Assembly (NCBI GenBank): GCA_963741055.1 | Contig: CAVUGU010000007.1 | Coordinates: 1 to 64,000, forward strand | Origin: Bog-756 sp963741055 | GTDB lineage: Bacteria; Actinomycetota; Acidimicrobiia; Acidimicrobiales; RAAP-2 | Length of the DNA: 64,000 nt | Reading direction: 5' to 3' | Shown: positions 54,815-63,684 of the stretch, piece by piece | Numbering within the stretch: position 1 is the stretch's first letter | Layout: every line of letters begins with the position of its first letter | The notes under the pieces: model-generated | The model's input: the letters and a program-made list of their open reading frames with translations, nothing else | The model's database searches: none | What the model was told of the DNA's origin: nothing | Made by a program: the position numbers and the translations under genes

Positions 54815-54985
54815 GCCGTGCTCTCCGACTACGACCTACGGGGATGGCGGGGAAGTGAGGGGGTGCTGCTTCGGTAGACCGACGCCACCGCGGCGGTCTT
54901 CGTGCAACGACTCTTCACCGCCTACCTCCCGCCGATCGCCGGCTGGTTCACTCTGATGTACATGAGGCGCAAGGAGTACCTCTGA
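54815..54985 (+). pseudogene. short unrecognised remnant with one in-frame TAG
   Basis: On the plus strand a continuous frame reads IQAVLSDYDLRGWRGSEGVL, then TAG at 54875-54877, then TDATAAVFVQRLFTAYLPPI and GWFTLMYMRRKEYL before TGA 54983-54985. It is protein-like but short and not recognisable. It may be a truncated gene; TAG could derive from CAG by one transition. The rest of 54790-55121 shows nothing. Confidence 0.25.
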
Positions 54986-55121
54986 GATGCGGAGGATGAC
55001 GTGCCCGGGGCCTTCGTCGATGCCGACTCCGTTCCCAGCCCTCGATTTAGCGATCGCGTTCACTAACTAGTGTCGAGGTCCCCGGGTGCGACCCGGAAAT
55101 CGCGGCTAGAAACGGCGGCAC

Positions 55122-55499
55122 ATGGACCTTCACCCCATATCTGGTCGGCTCGCGATCGCACGGCTGGACCCAGCCGCGGCGATCCCCGAGTGGGCACAGG
55201 CGATCGCCCCACTGGTGAGCATCACGCGCACCCAGGACGAGCTCTCCATCGTCTGCCCGGAAGAGTGGGTTCCCGACTCGGTGCAGCGATCCACAGGCTG
55301 GTTCTGTATCCGGGTGACCGGTCCACTCGACCTGGCGTCGGTCGGCATCCTCGCGGCACTGGTCGACCCGCTGCGGGACAAGGGCATCAGCGTCTTCGCC
55401 CTTTCGACCTACGACACCGACTGCCTGTTGTTACCCGAGATGCAGCGGGCTGACGCGATCACCGCCCTGGAGGCTGCCGGCCATCGCATCCAGCGTTGA
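55122..55499 (+). CDS. ACT domain protein
   Basis: A 125-residue protein with an ACT/CASTOR-like domain in its C-terminal half (FCIRVTGPLDLASVGILAAL, VFALSTYDTDCLLLPEMQRA). ACT domains bind amino acids. It overlaps no neighbour and converges on the acyl-CoA ligase with a 17-base gap. Confidence 0.8.
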   Translation: MDLHPISGRLAIARLDPAAAIPEWAQAIAPLVSITRTQDELSIVCPEEWVPDSVQRSTGWFCIRVTGPLDLASVGILAALVDPLRDKGISVFALSTYDTDCLLLPEMQRADAITALEAAGHRIQR

Positions 55500-55516
55500 C
55501 CGAACGGGCAAGCACC

Positions 55517-57152
55517 TCACGAGAGCAGGTGCCGCCGACCGGTCGAGTCGAACGCAGCTTCGATGTTGCCGATGTCGACACTGGTCAGCGGTAGGTACTC
55601 GAGGTCTCGGCCAGGCCTCCACCAGATCGGGTCCGAGGTCTGCCACCGCTCTGAGCGGAGAGGGGTCCGGTCGATCTTTCCCGTCGCAGTGACCGGGAGG
55701 TCCTCGACGATCCGTACGTACTGCGGTGCCCACTTGGTACCGAGGTCGGGTTGGGACTCCAAGAACACGGCGAACGCACTGGGGTCGAAGGCAGCACCGG
55801 ATCTCAGCTCGAGTGCGGCCATCACCTGATCGCCGGTGCGCGGATCGGGCACTGCGTAAACGACGCTGCCGGCAACGTCGGGGTGCCGTCCGAGAATCGA
55901 GTTCGACCGGTCCGGCCGCAAAGTTCTCTCCGTCGACCCGGAGCCAGTCCGTCCCGCGTCCGGCGAAGTAGAAGGTTCCCTCTTCGTCCCGATAGCCGAG
56001 ATCGCCGGTCCAGAACCAGCCATCACGGGTCCGCACCCTCTCGGCCTCCTCGTTCGCGTAATAGCCCTCGAAGGACGCTTGGTCGTCGCGACGGACGATC
56101 TCGCCGATGGCCTCCGCGGGGTTGAGGAGCTCGTGACCCTCGCCGAAGAGGGCACGTGCCCGCTCTGCACCACTCGTGGGGTCGACGATCGCGACGTCGA
56201 TCCCCTCCGGTGGCCGACCGAGTGCATCGTCGGGCATCCCGGGAAACGGATTGATGGAGACACCACCTTCGCTCGAGGTGTACCCCTCGACCACGTAACA
56301 GCCGAACCGACGACGGAACTCCTTCCGGTCTCTGGGCGACGCCTCGGCTCCAATGCAGAAGACCAGCGAGTTGTCGGAGTCGGCCTCGGTCGGCGGCTGG
56401 GCGAGGATGTACGCAAGGGAGCGCCCCACGTAGTTGAAGGACGTGCAAGCGTGCCTGCGGATGTCGCCGAGGAACGCGGAGGCGGAGAATCTCCGTTTGA
56501 GCACCACGGATGCGCCCGCGCTCAGCCCTGGGAAGAGACTCCCGTTGAGAGCATTGGTGTGAAACATCGGCATCGAGCAGTAGAGGACGTCCCGTTCCGT
56601 GTAGACGGCGGCTGCTCCCGCCATCATCCGTAGGGCCCGGCCCTGGGTCATCCGGACCGCCTTCGGAGCCCCCGTCGAGCCCGAGGTGAACACCAACAGG
56701 AAGAGCGCATCACCACCGGGAAGAGGGGCTGGCAGCCCGGCACCCCGGTGGCTCTCCACCAGCTCCGTCCATTCCGCCTCGTCGGTGACCTGGATCGGTG
56801 CCCCCACGTCGACGTCCTCCAACAGGTTCACCTTCGTGGAGTCGGTCAGGACGACGGCGCAGTCGGTGTGGCGAATGTCTTCGGCCAGTGCCTCCCCGCG
56901 GCGGGTGTCGTTGATCCCGACGGCGACGGAGCCGGTCAGCGCTGCAGCGCCGAGCAGGAACACGTACTCGGGAACATTGTCCAGCAGAATGCCGAGGTGA
57001 CGGCCGGCGAGGCCGGTGGCACGAAGGACCGAAGCGCGCGCCGCCGACTCGTCGGCAACCTCGCCCCAGGTCCAGACCCGGTCCTCGAAGATGATCCCGG
57101 CTCGGTCGTCCCCGGCACGAATGGCAAACAGTTCGGCGATGGACTCAGCCAC
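55517..57152 (-). CDS. AMP-binding acyl-CoA synthetase (FadD-like), frameshifted
   Basis: An adenylate-forming enzyme of about 545 residues. The P-loop TSGSTGAPKAVRM, YTSSEGGV (adenine binding), WFWTGDLGYRDEEG and ATGKIDRTPL (catalytic lysine) are present. Near 55910 the frame changes, after which the C-terminal subdomain (SILGRHPDVAGSVVYAVPDP) continues in another frame to a stop at 55517. It activates a carboxylic acid, probably a fatty or aromatic acid. A crotonase lies about 3.2 kb away, so a beta-oxidation-type role is possible. Confidence 0.85.
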
Positions 57153-57209
57153 GCGTCCCAGTCAAGCCGATGGCTCCGTGGTCCGCTCGATCCCGGTGGA
57201 ACTCCGCGA

Positions 57210-58895
57210 CTAACTCAGGCGGTCATGGCGTCGCTCACGACGTTCCTCGTAGCGCTCGTGATGATCGCGAAGGTGGGAGCGGGAGCGAGCGTACGGATCC
57301 TCCTCGGCGGGGTACGCACCGACGACACCGGCCTCCGAAGGGTCGCCGCCGTCGGCCGGAACCGCGCCGACCGGTTCGTCCGATGCCTTCTGTACTCCGG
57401 GTTGCAGGCCGAGGAAGGCCACCACTGCGGCGACCGCCATGATCCCGGCCATCGCGAAGAAGACGGTGCGCGACGCCTCCGCGAAGTCCAAGCGGACGAA
57501 ATGTGGGATCGAGGCGATGGAGTTGCTCCCTCCGCTGCCGGAGGATTGGAACTGGGCGATTCGACCAGCCTCGGTGGAAGCCTGACCCTGCGGCACGCCC
57601 ATCTGGACGAGCGACGTGGTCACGTGGTCTCGGAGTTGCGAGACCAGGACCGTTCCCAGCACGGCCAACCCCAGACTGGCCGAATAGTTCCTGACCGTCT
57701 GGGTGATCCCCGTTGCTTCGCCGTAGGAGAGCCGAGACGCACGGTTGACGGCGTCGGTGCTCGCCGGTGTGAGCATCAACCCCATCCCGGCACCGGCCAG
57801 GATGATCGGCCAGATCTGGGACGAGAAGTTGAGCTGGGTGACCTTGCTGGCCCAGATGCCGAACCCGACTGCCGCGAGTGCGCAGCCGATCACGACAGGT
57901 CGCTTGGCACCTCTCCGGTCGAGGATCCGACCGCCGATCTGCGACGTCACGACGAAGCCGAGGAAGAAGTAGAGCAAGACCAACCCGGCTTGCTGGGCCT
58001 TCTTGTCCAGGGAGATCTGGGCGTACTCACTTGCGAAGAAGAAGAACGGGACGAAGACCAACATCGAGATACCGAGAACGAGATTCTCGACAGCGAACGC
58101 ACGGATGCGGAAGATGCTGACCTCCATCAGCGGCTCATGGATCCGTTGCTCGACGATCGCGAAGACCACTAGCAACAGAGCTCCCGCGACGATGAACAAG
58201 ATGGTTGCGGCGCTGGACCACCCCCAGATTCCCGCTTGTTGGAAGCCGACGATGCTGAGCGCGATCCCACTCACGATCAAGGCAAGTCCCTTGTAATCGA
58301 TCGGGGCCCACTTGTAGTCGGTGGTCGGGCGGGAGATCGCGATCAGGACGAGCGCGATCAGGGCCACCGGGATGTTGACCCAGAAGATGGCCCGCCAGGT
58401 CCACTCGGTCAGGTAACCGCCGAGGATCGGACCCACCGCGGTCAGACCACCGGCGATCCCGAAGAAGAGAGCCAGAGCCTTTCCACGTTCGTGTAGGGGA
58501 AAGGTCTGCACCACGATCCCGAGCGCAGCGGGAAACATGAGCGCGCCACCGGCTCCCTGGATGGCCCGGAAGGTGACGATCCAAGCCTCGGAGATCGACC
58601 CGACCGGCGTGAGGCCGCACATGGCCGATGCGCCTGCGAAGACGATGACCCCGATCACCACCATCTTGGTGTGGCCCACGGTGTCAGCCAATCGCCCGCC
58701 GAATGCGAAGAGCGCCGCGAGAGCAAGCAAGTAGGAGTTGATCGCCCACTGCATGCCGGTGCTGGTGAGGTGGAGCTCCCTCTGGATGTTCGGCGCCGCG
58801 ATCGAGACGATCGTCTGGTCGATGAAGGTCATCGCGACCGCAAAGATCATCGCCGCCAACACCAAGTTCCGAGACTGCTTCGCAACGGCTGGCAT
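57210..58895 (-). CDS. DHA2 family MFS drug transporter (14 TMS)
   Basis: A 561-residue exporter of the same group as the 52.0-kb gene, but not its close copy: AVAMTFIDQTIVSIAAPNIQ for helix 1, GGRLADTVGHTKMVVIG for motif A, FRAIQGAGGALMFPAALGIV for motif B/C. A charged C-terminal tail of about 60 residues is rich in Asp, Glu and Arg. The start is the ATG at 58895 with AGGGGG upstream. Efflux of an unidentified compound. Confidence 0.9.
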   Translation of the reverse strand: MPAVAKQSRNLVLAAMIFAVAMTFIDQTIVSIAAPNIQRELHLTSTGMQWAINSYLLALAALFAFGGRLADTVGHTKMVVIGVIVFAGASAMCGLTPVGSISEAWIVTFRAIQGAGGALMFPAALGIVVQTFPLHERGKALALFFGIAGGLTAVGPILGGYLTEWTWRAIFWVNIPVALIALVLIAISRPTTDYKWAPIDYKGLALIVSGIALSIVGFQQAGIWGWSSAATILFIVAGALLLVVFAIVEQRIHEPLMEVSIFRIRAFAVENLVLGISMLVFVPFFFFASEYAQISLDKKAQQAGLVLLYFFLGFVVTSQIGGRILDRRGAKRPVVIGCALAAVGFGIWASKVTQLNFSSQIWPIILAGAGMGLMLTPASTDAVNRASRLSYGEATGITQTVRNYSASLGLAVLGTVLVSQLRDHVTTSLVQMGVPQGQASTEAGRIAQFQSSGSGGSNSIASIPHFVRLDFAEASRTVFFAMAGIMAVAAVVAFLGLQPGVQKASDEPVGAVPADGGDPSEAGVVGAYPAEEDPYARSRSHLRDHHERYEERRERRHDRLS

Positions 58896-59122
58896 CTTCG
58901 ACCGCCCCCTTGCTCTTCCTTCTCGCAACCGAGCGCCCCTGCCGGGCAGGACGCTCGCCGTCAGCTCGAAGGTAGAGGGATCAAGGCGAATTCACAACAG
59001 GGACGACCGCGAAAGTGCCGAACAGCCAGCAGCGCGTGACCGACCCGGATTCTCCTCGAGGCAGATCTCGGGTCCGCCTAGCGGGAGAGGCCCCGGCCTG
59101 TGGTCGAGGCGATGCCGGTTTC

Positions 59123-60227
59123 TCAAGGAGGTGACGCAGCCGCGGATTCACGGACCGCGACCGCGTTGCGCCCTCCGCGCTTCACCGAGTACAGCGCGAG
59201 GTCGGCATCGTCGAAGAGCTGCTCGAATGAGATGCCTCGCGGACTGCTCGGCGCACCAACCCCGACGCTCACCGTCAGTGGAACTTCCGTCGCATGCGAC
59301 AGCTCGCTGCGCATTCGCTCTGCGAGATGGAACGCCTCTTGTGGATCCGTGCTCGGCAGCAGCACTGCGAACTCGTCGCCGCCCAATCGTCCGACCAGAT
59401 CGGTCGTCCGTATGCGCTCTCGCAGCACTTCGCCGACACGACTGAGCACAGCGTCACCGACGACGTGTCCATAGGTGTCGTTGATGACCTTGAACCCGTC
59501 GATGTCGATCATGACCAGTGCGAGCGGCAGGTCGTACCGTTCCGCCCGATCGATCTCTGCCTCCACCCGCTCATGAAAGACCCGTCGGACCAGACAGCCG
59601 GTCAACTCGTCGAAGGTGGCGAGCTCGGTGATGATTGCCCGAAGGTCTCTCTCGTGGCGTTCGATGTGGGTCCGATTGATGGAGGCTGCCACGGACAGCA
59701 CGGATCCACCGAGCAGAACGGCCAGGAACACGACCGACCGATCTGTGTCGGAGCCTCCCGAGTGTTCGAATAGCACCACCGCGGCATACGAGGCCAGCGC
59801 CCCCACGACCGCAAGCTGCAGCAGCCAGGGGTGTGAACATGAGAGCCGCATAGATCAACGGAAGGAACAGCAGGAGGAGGATAGGACTGCTCGAGCCGCC
59901 GTCGAGTACCGCCACGCAAGCGACCGCGATCGACGAGGCCAGTGTCCAACAGATCGAGTAGGTGGTACGCCACGACCTCCGACACACCACGGGAGCGATC
60001 GCCAGGCCAAGGATTGCGGATGCGATCCACAAGATGACGACGGCGAGAAGCAACCTGCGATGTGGACCGTCGGGCGTCAGGGCGAGGTACCCGAGCACCG
60101 CGAGGCTCTCGGCGAGGAAGGTCGCGAAGCCGATCCGCATGTGGGCCAGCCAGAAGCCCGATGCGGCGTCGGACGCGTCGGCCTCGGCTGCTCGTCGGCT
60201 GCTCAACTGGTTCTCATCCGTCGGCAT
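59123..60227 (-). CDS. membrane GGDEF diguanylate cyclase, frameshifted
   Basis: A membrane-bound diguanylate cyclase of about 365 residues. Five or six hydrophobic helices (MRIGFATFLAESLAVLGYLA, ILWIASAILGLAIAPVV and others) precede a GGDEF domain: FDELTGCLVRRVFHERVEAE, IDGFKVINDTYGHVVGDAVL, and RLGGDEFAVLL with RTTD (inhibitory site) just upstream. The frame breaks near 59825 within the membrane part. The ATG at 60227 is usual. Together with the GGDEF-EAL protein it makes two c-di-GMP enzymes in this window. Confidence 0.85.
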
Positions 60228-60346
60228 TTCGCACGACCTCGTGGTTCCCTTCCCTTGTTATCGGCGCAACGGCCCAGGTAATTGAGCCGCCCCCGCCGAG
60301 TCGCAGTCGACGTCGGCGCCGTGCAGGGTTCCCGGCGAACGTGTAA

Positions 60347-60362
60347 GTTACTGTCGAGTAAC
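60347..60362. promoter_or_regulatory. palindrome GTTACT-gtcg-AGTAAC, candidate operator
   Basis: A perfect 6+4+6 inverted repeat 34 bases before the GTG start of the crotonase. TTACT...AGTAA-like sites precede fatty-acid genes in actinobacteria and are bound by TetR-type repressors; that link is inference. Confidence 0.5.
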
Positions 60363-60395
60363 ATGAGCCGAATCGAAGGGCGTCGAGGGGTAGCT

Positions 60396-61082
60396 GTGGT
60401 CGGTTACGAGTTTCACGATTCCGTCGCAACCATCACCATGGACGACGGCAAGGTCAACGCACTCTCCGTCCGAATGCTGGGCGCACTGGGTGAGGCCCTC
60501 GACCGTGCCGAGACGGACCGAGCAATCGTCGTGCTCGCCGGACGGCCGGGCATCTTCTCAGCTGGCTTCGACCTCCAAACCCTGAGGGCCGGCGGTGCCG
60601 ACGCCGTTCAGATGCTCAAAGCGGGCTTCGAGCTCGCGGAACGCTTGTTGTCCTTCCCCACCCCCGTCGTCGTCGCGTGCTCCGGTCACGCGATCGCAAT
60701 GGGCAGTTTCCTCGTCTTGTCGGCGGACTATCGCGTGGGCGTGTCCGGCGACTTCCGCATCACTGCGAACGAAGTGGCCATTGGGTTGACCATGCCACGC
60801 GCCGCGATCGAGATCTGCCGGCAGCGACTCGCACCCGCACAGTTCAACCGAGCGGTCCTGCTCGCCGAGGTCTTCTCCCCAGAGGGCGCCGTGAGCGCAG
60901 GCTTTCTCGATCAAGTGGTCGGTCCCGCCGAGCTCTCGACCGCCTCGGCAACCGCGGCGCAGCGGCTGGCGACCTTGGATCTCGAGGCTCATCTCTCGAC
61001 GAAGCAGCGGGCCCGCTCGGCTCTCCTCCGAGAACTGCGGGTGGCGATCGAGGAAGACAACGCGGATCTCACGCGGCAGTAG
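60396..61082 (+). CDS. enoyl-CoA hydratase/isomerase (crotonase) family protein
   Basis: A 228-residue crotonase. YEFHDSVATITMDDGKVNAL, the oxyanion-hole segment GIFSAGFDLQTL, VACSGHAIAMGSFLVLSADY and FRITANEVAIGLTMP are typical. One of the two classical glutamates (helix 3) is replaced (MGSFL in place of GGGCE), so the hydratase chemistry may be lost and isomerase or another activity retained. The GTG at 60396 with GAGGGG upstream is chosen over the ATG at 60363, which touches the palindrome. Confidence 0.83.
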   Translation: MVGYEFHDSVATITMDDGKVNALSVRMLGALGEALDRAETDRAIVVLAGRPGIFSAGFDLQTLRAGGADAVQMLKAGFELAERLLSFPTPVVVACSGHAIAMGSFLVLSADYRVGVSGDFRITANEVAIGLTMPRAAIEICRQRLAPAQFNRAVLLAEVFSPEGAVSAGFLDQVVGPAELSTASATAAQRLATLDLEAHLSTKQRARSALLRELRVAIEEDNADLTRQ

Positions 61083-61194
61083 CGATCAGACCCTCCCGCC
61101 GGCCGATGCTGCAGCGCCGCTCCGAACTGGTCCCGCTAGGGTCGGCGGAGAGGGACGAGCGGCCGACCCGATGCCCCGTCGAGAGGAGATCCAG

Positions 61195-61653
61195 ATGACC
61201 GACAAGTCCGCGTTCAGTGAGGACGAATGGCACGCGCTGACCGAGGCGCCCCTTCTGATCGCCGAGGCGGTCTTCCTCGTCGGGGAACACGGTCCGATCT
61301 CGATGCTGAAGGAGGCGAGTGCGAGCGCACGTGCCATCACCCGCCCGGGTGAGCACGCGTCGGCGAACGTCCTGATCGGGGAGATCGTCACCGGAGCGAA
61401 CACGAAGGAGGCCCGGGCCGAGGCGAAGCAGCATCGCGGGCCCACCCCCCAAGCCGCCGTCGACGGCATACTCCAAGAGCTGCAGCCTGCCGCTGCTGCG
61501 CTCAAGAAACTGCCTGCGGACGAAGCTCGAGAGGTGGCCGCGTGGTTCGTCTCGATCGCCGACGCCATCGCTCGATCGGCCAAGACGGTGAACCCCACCG
61601 AGGACGAAACGATTGCGAAGATCGCCACGACCTTCGGGGTCGAGAGGAGCTGA
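61195..61653 (+). CDS. hypothetical helical protein
   Basis: A 152-residue, mostly helical protein (SEDEWHALTEAPLLIAEAVF, then AAWFVSIADAIARSAKTVNP). No domain recognised. The ATG follows GAGAGGAG. It sits 112 bases after the crotonase gene and may share its transcript. The sequence is typical of a genuine actinobacterial protein of unknown function. Confidence 0.65.
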   Translation: MTDKSAFSEDEWHALTEAPLLIAEAVFLVGEHGPISMLKEASASARAITRPGEHASANVLIGEIVTGANTKEARAEAKQHRGPTPQAAVDGILQELQPAAAALKKLPADEAREVAAWFVSIADAIARSAKTVNPTEDETIAKIATTFGVERS

Positions 61654-61892
61654 ATCCGCGTCCGAGCCTGGGCCGCGCACCGGCCGGTCCTTCCCGCTCG
61701 ACCGCGGTCTCGACCCGTGCTCGAGGCCAAGGTCTCCGCAGGCTGACCTGCAGACCGACACGGCCCTTGACTCCGAGAGCCGCGGTCGTCACGCTGGAAC
61801 CAAGAGGCCCGTCGAGCTTCCGGCGCCGGTTCGGTGCCGTTGAGCTCCGGGCCTTGATCGCGCTCGACTGCCGTTCCCGGAGCGCCCCTTTC

Positions 61893-62603
61893 TCACCGCG
61901 CCGAGGCACGAGGGGAGCCGATACCCAGGCTGCCGGCGCCGGGGTCAGGAGCGGCGAGAGGCAGCGCCTCGGTCGCCAGTGGATTCAGTGTCGGTGGCGC
62001 GACACGCGTCAAGGTGTTGCGGTCGATGTGGCTGAAAGGCTCGTCCCGGTCAGGGATCTCTAGGACGCCCTCTTCCTCGTAGGACCAGGTCCGGTCGTCG
62101 TGGACGGTGACGTGGATCCGATAGGAGCGGGTTCGAAAGGACTTGTAGAGAAACGGGTTCGACAAGATCCCGTAGACCTCCGACCCGAGGGTCGCGGTGA
62201 GCTCGAAGTCGGTGGCGTCGGCCACGGCCGGGCCCGAGGCAAGGAGCACCTGAGCTCGGGGGATGCCGAGCGTCAGCGTGACCGTTTCCGCAGCCGGCTC
62301 CCACAGCCAATAGCCGACCTGGTCGTGGAAGGTCTCGGCCTCACCGGGCTTGGTGATGTGGGTGTGGTAGCGGAGCCCGTAGAAGAGCTGGGGGCCGTTG
62401 GTCTGACGGTCGATCGGGGCCAGCTCGTAGTGCTCGACGAACTGGCTCGACTCGGAGCCGTCGGCCACCGGGTGTTGGTCGGCACCCTTCAGCCCCTCCC
62501 AGACGCCGGCCATCCCGGCGAGCGGACCGAGATTGGCCAGGGTGTCGGGGCTTCCGTCGGGTTCGGTGTAGATGTCCGGTCCGTAGCTGGTCATGCGCTG
62601 CAC
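61893..62603 (-). CDS. nitrobindin-like (FABP/heme-binding beta-barrel) protein
   Basis: A 236-residue lipocalin-like ten-strand barrel of the nitrobindin/DUF1794 type (GPLAGMAGVWEGLKGADQHP, FYGLRYHTHITKPGEAETFH, VGYWLWEPAAETVTLTLGIP and YRIHVTVHDD). Canonical heme-binding versions have GxWxGxG with a proximal histidine; here only part of this pattern is kept. It may bind a small hydrophobic ligand. Confidence 0.75.
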   Translation of the reverse strand: MQRMTSYGPDIYTEPDGSPDTLANLGPLAGMAGVWEGLKGADQHPVADGSESSQFVEHYELAPIDRQTNGPQLFYGLRYHTHITKPGEAETFHDQVGYWLWEPAAETVTLTLGIPRAQVLLASGPAVADATDFELTATLGSEVYGILSNPFLYKSFRTRSYRIHVTVHDDRTWSYEEEGVLEIPDRDEPFSHIDRNTLTRVAPPTLNPLATEALPLAAPDPGAGSLGIGSPRASAR

Positions 62604-62621
62604 GTCCTCCGGATCAGCCGA

Positions 62622-62966
62622 CTACTCGACTTCCGCCGCTGCCTCTTCCGCAGCGGTCAGCTCGGCGGCGGGGTCTGCCTCCAGCCGGTCGTCCGGGATC
62701 GGCTGGCCACTCTTGACGGACCGACCGTAGGTGCCGTCAGCAAGTCGAGCCTCGGCGCGCTCGACGGCGGCCAGCTGAGCCCGGAGTCCCTCAGCGATGG
62801 CGTCGTCGCCCTCTTGCGAGGTGAACGACTGTGCAGGATCGGCGATGTCGCCGGTCTCGTGCTCCGCCTCACGCTCTTCCTGCCCGGCACGCGCGGTGTC
62901 GGAAAGCGCAAGCTCGAGTCGCCGGCGCTCGGCGGTCAGCAACTCCTTTGCACGGGCTTCATCCAT
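62622..62966 (-). CDS. DksA/TraR-like protein lacking zinc-finger cysteines
   Basis: A 114-residue coiled-coil protein of the DksA/TraR type: long helices (ARAKELLTAERRRLELALSD, EGLRAQLAAVERAEARLADG) are followed by the globular tail TYGRSVKSGQPIPDDRLEAD. In normal members the residues before GQPIP are CxxCG and the end has CxxC; here serine and other residues replace all four cysteines, so no zinc is bound. DksA-like proteins modulate RNA polymerase initiation. The ATG at 62966 drops 12 atypical residues. Confidence 0.8.
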   Translation of the reverse strand: MDEARAKELLTAERRRLELALSDTARAGQEEREAEHETGDIADPAQSFTSQEGDDAIAEGLRAQLAAVERAEARLADGTYGRSVKSGQPIPDDRLEADPAAELTAAEEAAAEVE

Positions 62967-63015
62967 GCTGTTCAAACTACCCCCGACCGGTTCCGACGTC
63001 ACAAAGCGATATCAG

Positions 63016-63252
63016 CTAGGTGTCGCTCTCCAAGATCGCCTTGGCTCTTTGCACGTCGTCCGCGGACACGAGGACCGCGATGCCCTCGGCGAAGCTCACC
63101 GACTCGTAGGGCGAATCGGCACCCACCGTCGCCTCGATCCCCGAAGCGCGTAGACGAGCCGCGATCACCTCCGCCTCGAACGGCTGCACCCGGGTCACTT
63201 CCACCAGCGCCGCACGGTCCGCGCGTGGAGCCTTGTCGTCGTCACTTTGCAT
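63016..63252 (-). CDS. DUF2007-type signal-transducing domain protein
   Basis: A 78-residue protein with the DUF2007 pattern (VTRVQPFEAEVIAARLRASG, IEATVGADSPY and AVLVSADDVQRAKAILESD), a small alpha/beta domain of unknown role. It is upstream of the DksA-like gene on the same strand. Confidence 0.75.
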   Translation of the reverse strand: MQSDDDKAPRADRAALVEVTRVQPFEAEVIAARLRASGIEATVGADSPYESVSFAEGIAVLVSADDVQRAKAILESDT

Positions 63253-63270
63253 GCACGATCACCGCTCTCT

Positions 63271-63678
63271 CTACTCGACCCGGATGGTCGCTTCGCTCCA
63301 GAACGCTCGCAGGTGACGCAAGCGCCCGGCTTCGGTGAAGTTCGCCTGATCGATGATCTCCACCACCGCACTCTTGTCGCCACGCGGTATCCGCAGTTCG
63401 AACGCCCATGCAGCCTCGAGTCCGCACACCGCCGGCCCCTGGATCATCCGCACCGATCGTCGTAGCTCAGCTGCCTTCGCCGGGTGGATCTCGTCCCAGA
63501 ATGCCGTAAGCCCGTCACGACCTCTTCGGGGCTCGGACCCGGCGGGATCCTCGAGCAGCCCGTCTTCCGCGAACAGAGCGAGCCAACCGTCCCGATCGCC
63601 GGAGTTGAACGTCTCCTGATAGCGCTCGATCGTGCCCCTTATGAGCGCATCCGCCGAGGAGACCGGTGATCTGATCAT
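63271..63678 (-). CDS. SnoaL/NTF2-like (steroid isomerase-fold) protein
   Basis: A 135-residue cone-fold protein (RGTIERYQETFNSGDRDGWL, FAEDGLLEDPAGSEP, VRMIQGPAVCGLEAAWAFEL). It resembles ketosteroid-isomerase-like proteins; a specific activity is not assignable. It begins 7 bases after the stop of the preceding gene, another SnoaL-like protein, and the two are probably cotranscribed. Confidence 0.78.
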   Translation of the reverse strand: MIRSPVSSADALIRGTIERYQETFNSGDRDGWLALFAEDGLLEDPAGSEPRRGRDGLTAFWDEIHPAKAAELRRSVRMIQGPAVCGLEAAWAFELRIPRGDKSAVVEIIDQANFTEAGRLRHLRAFWSEATIRVE

Positions 63679-63684
63679 GCGGTG

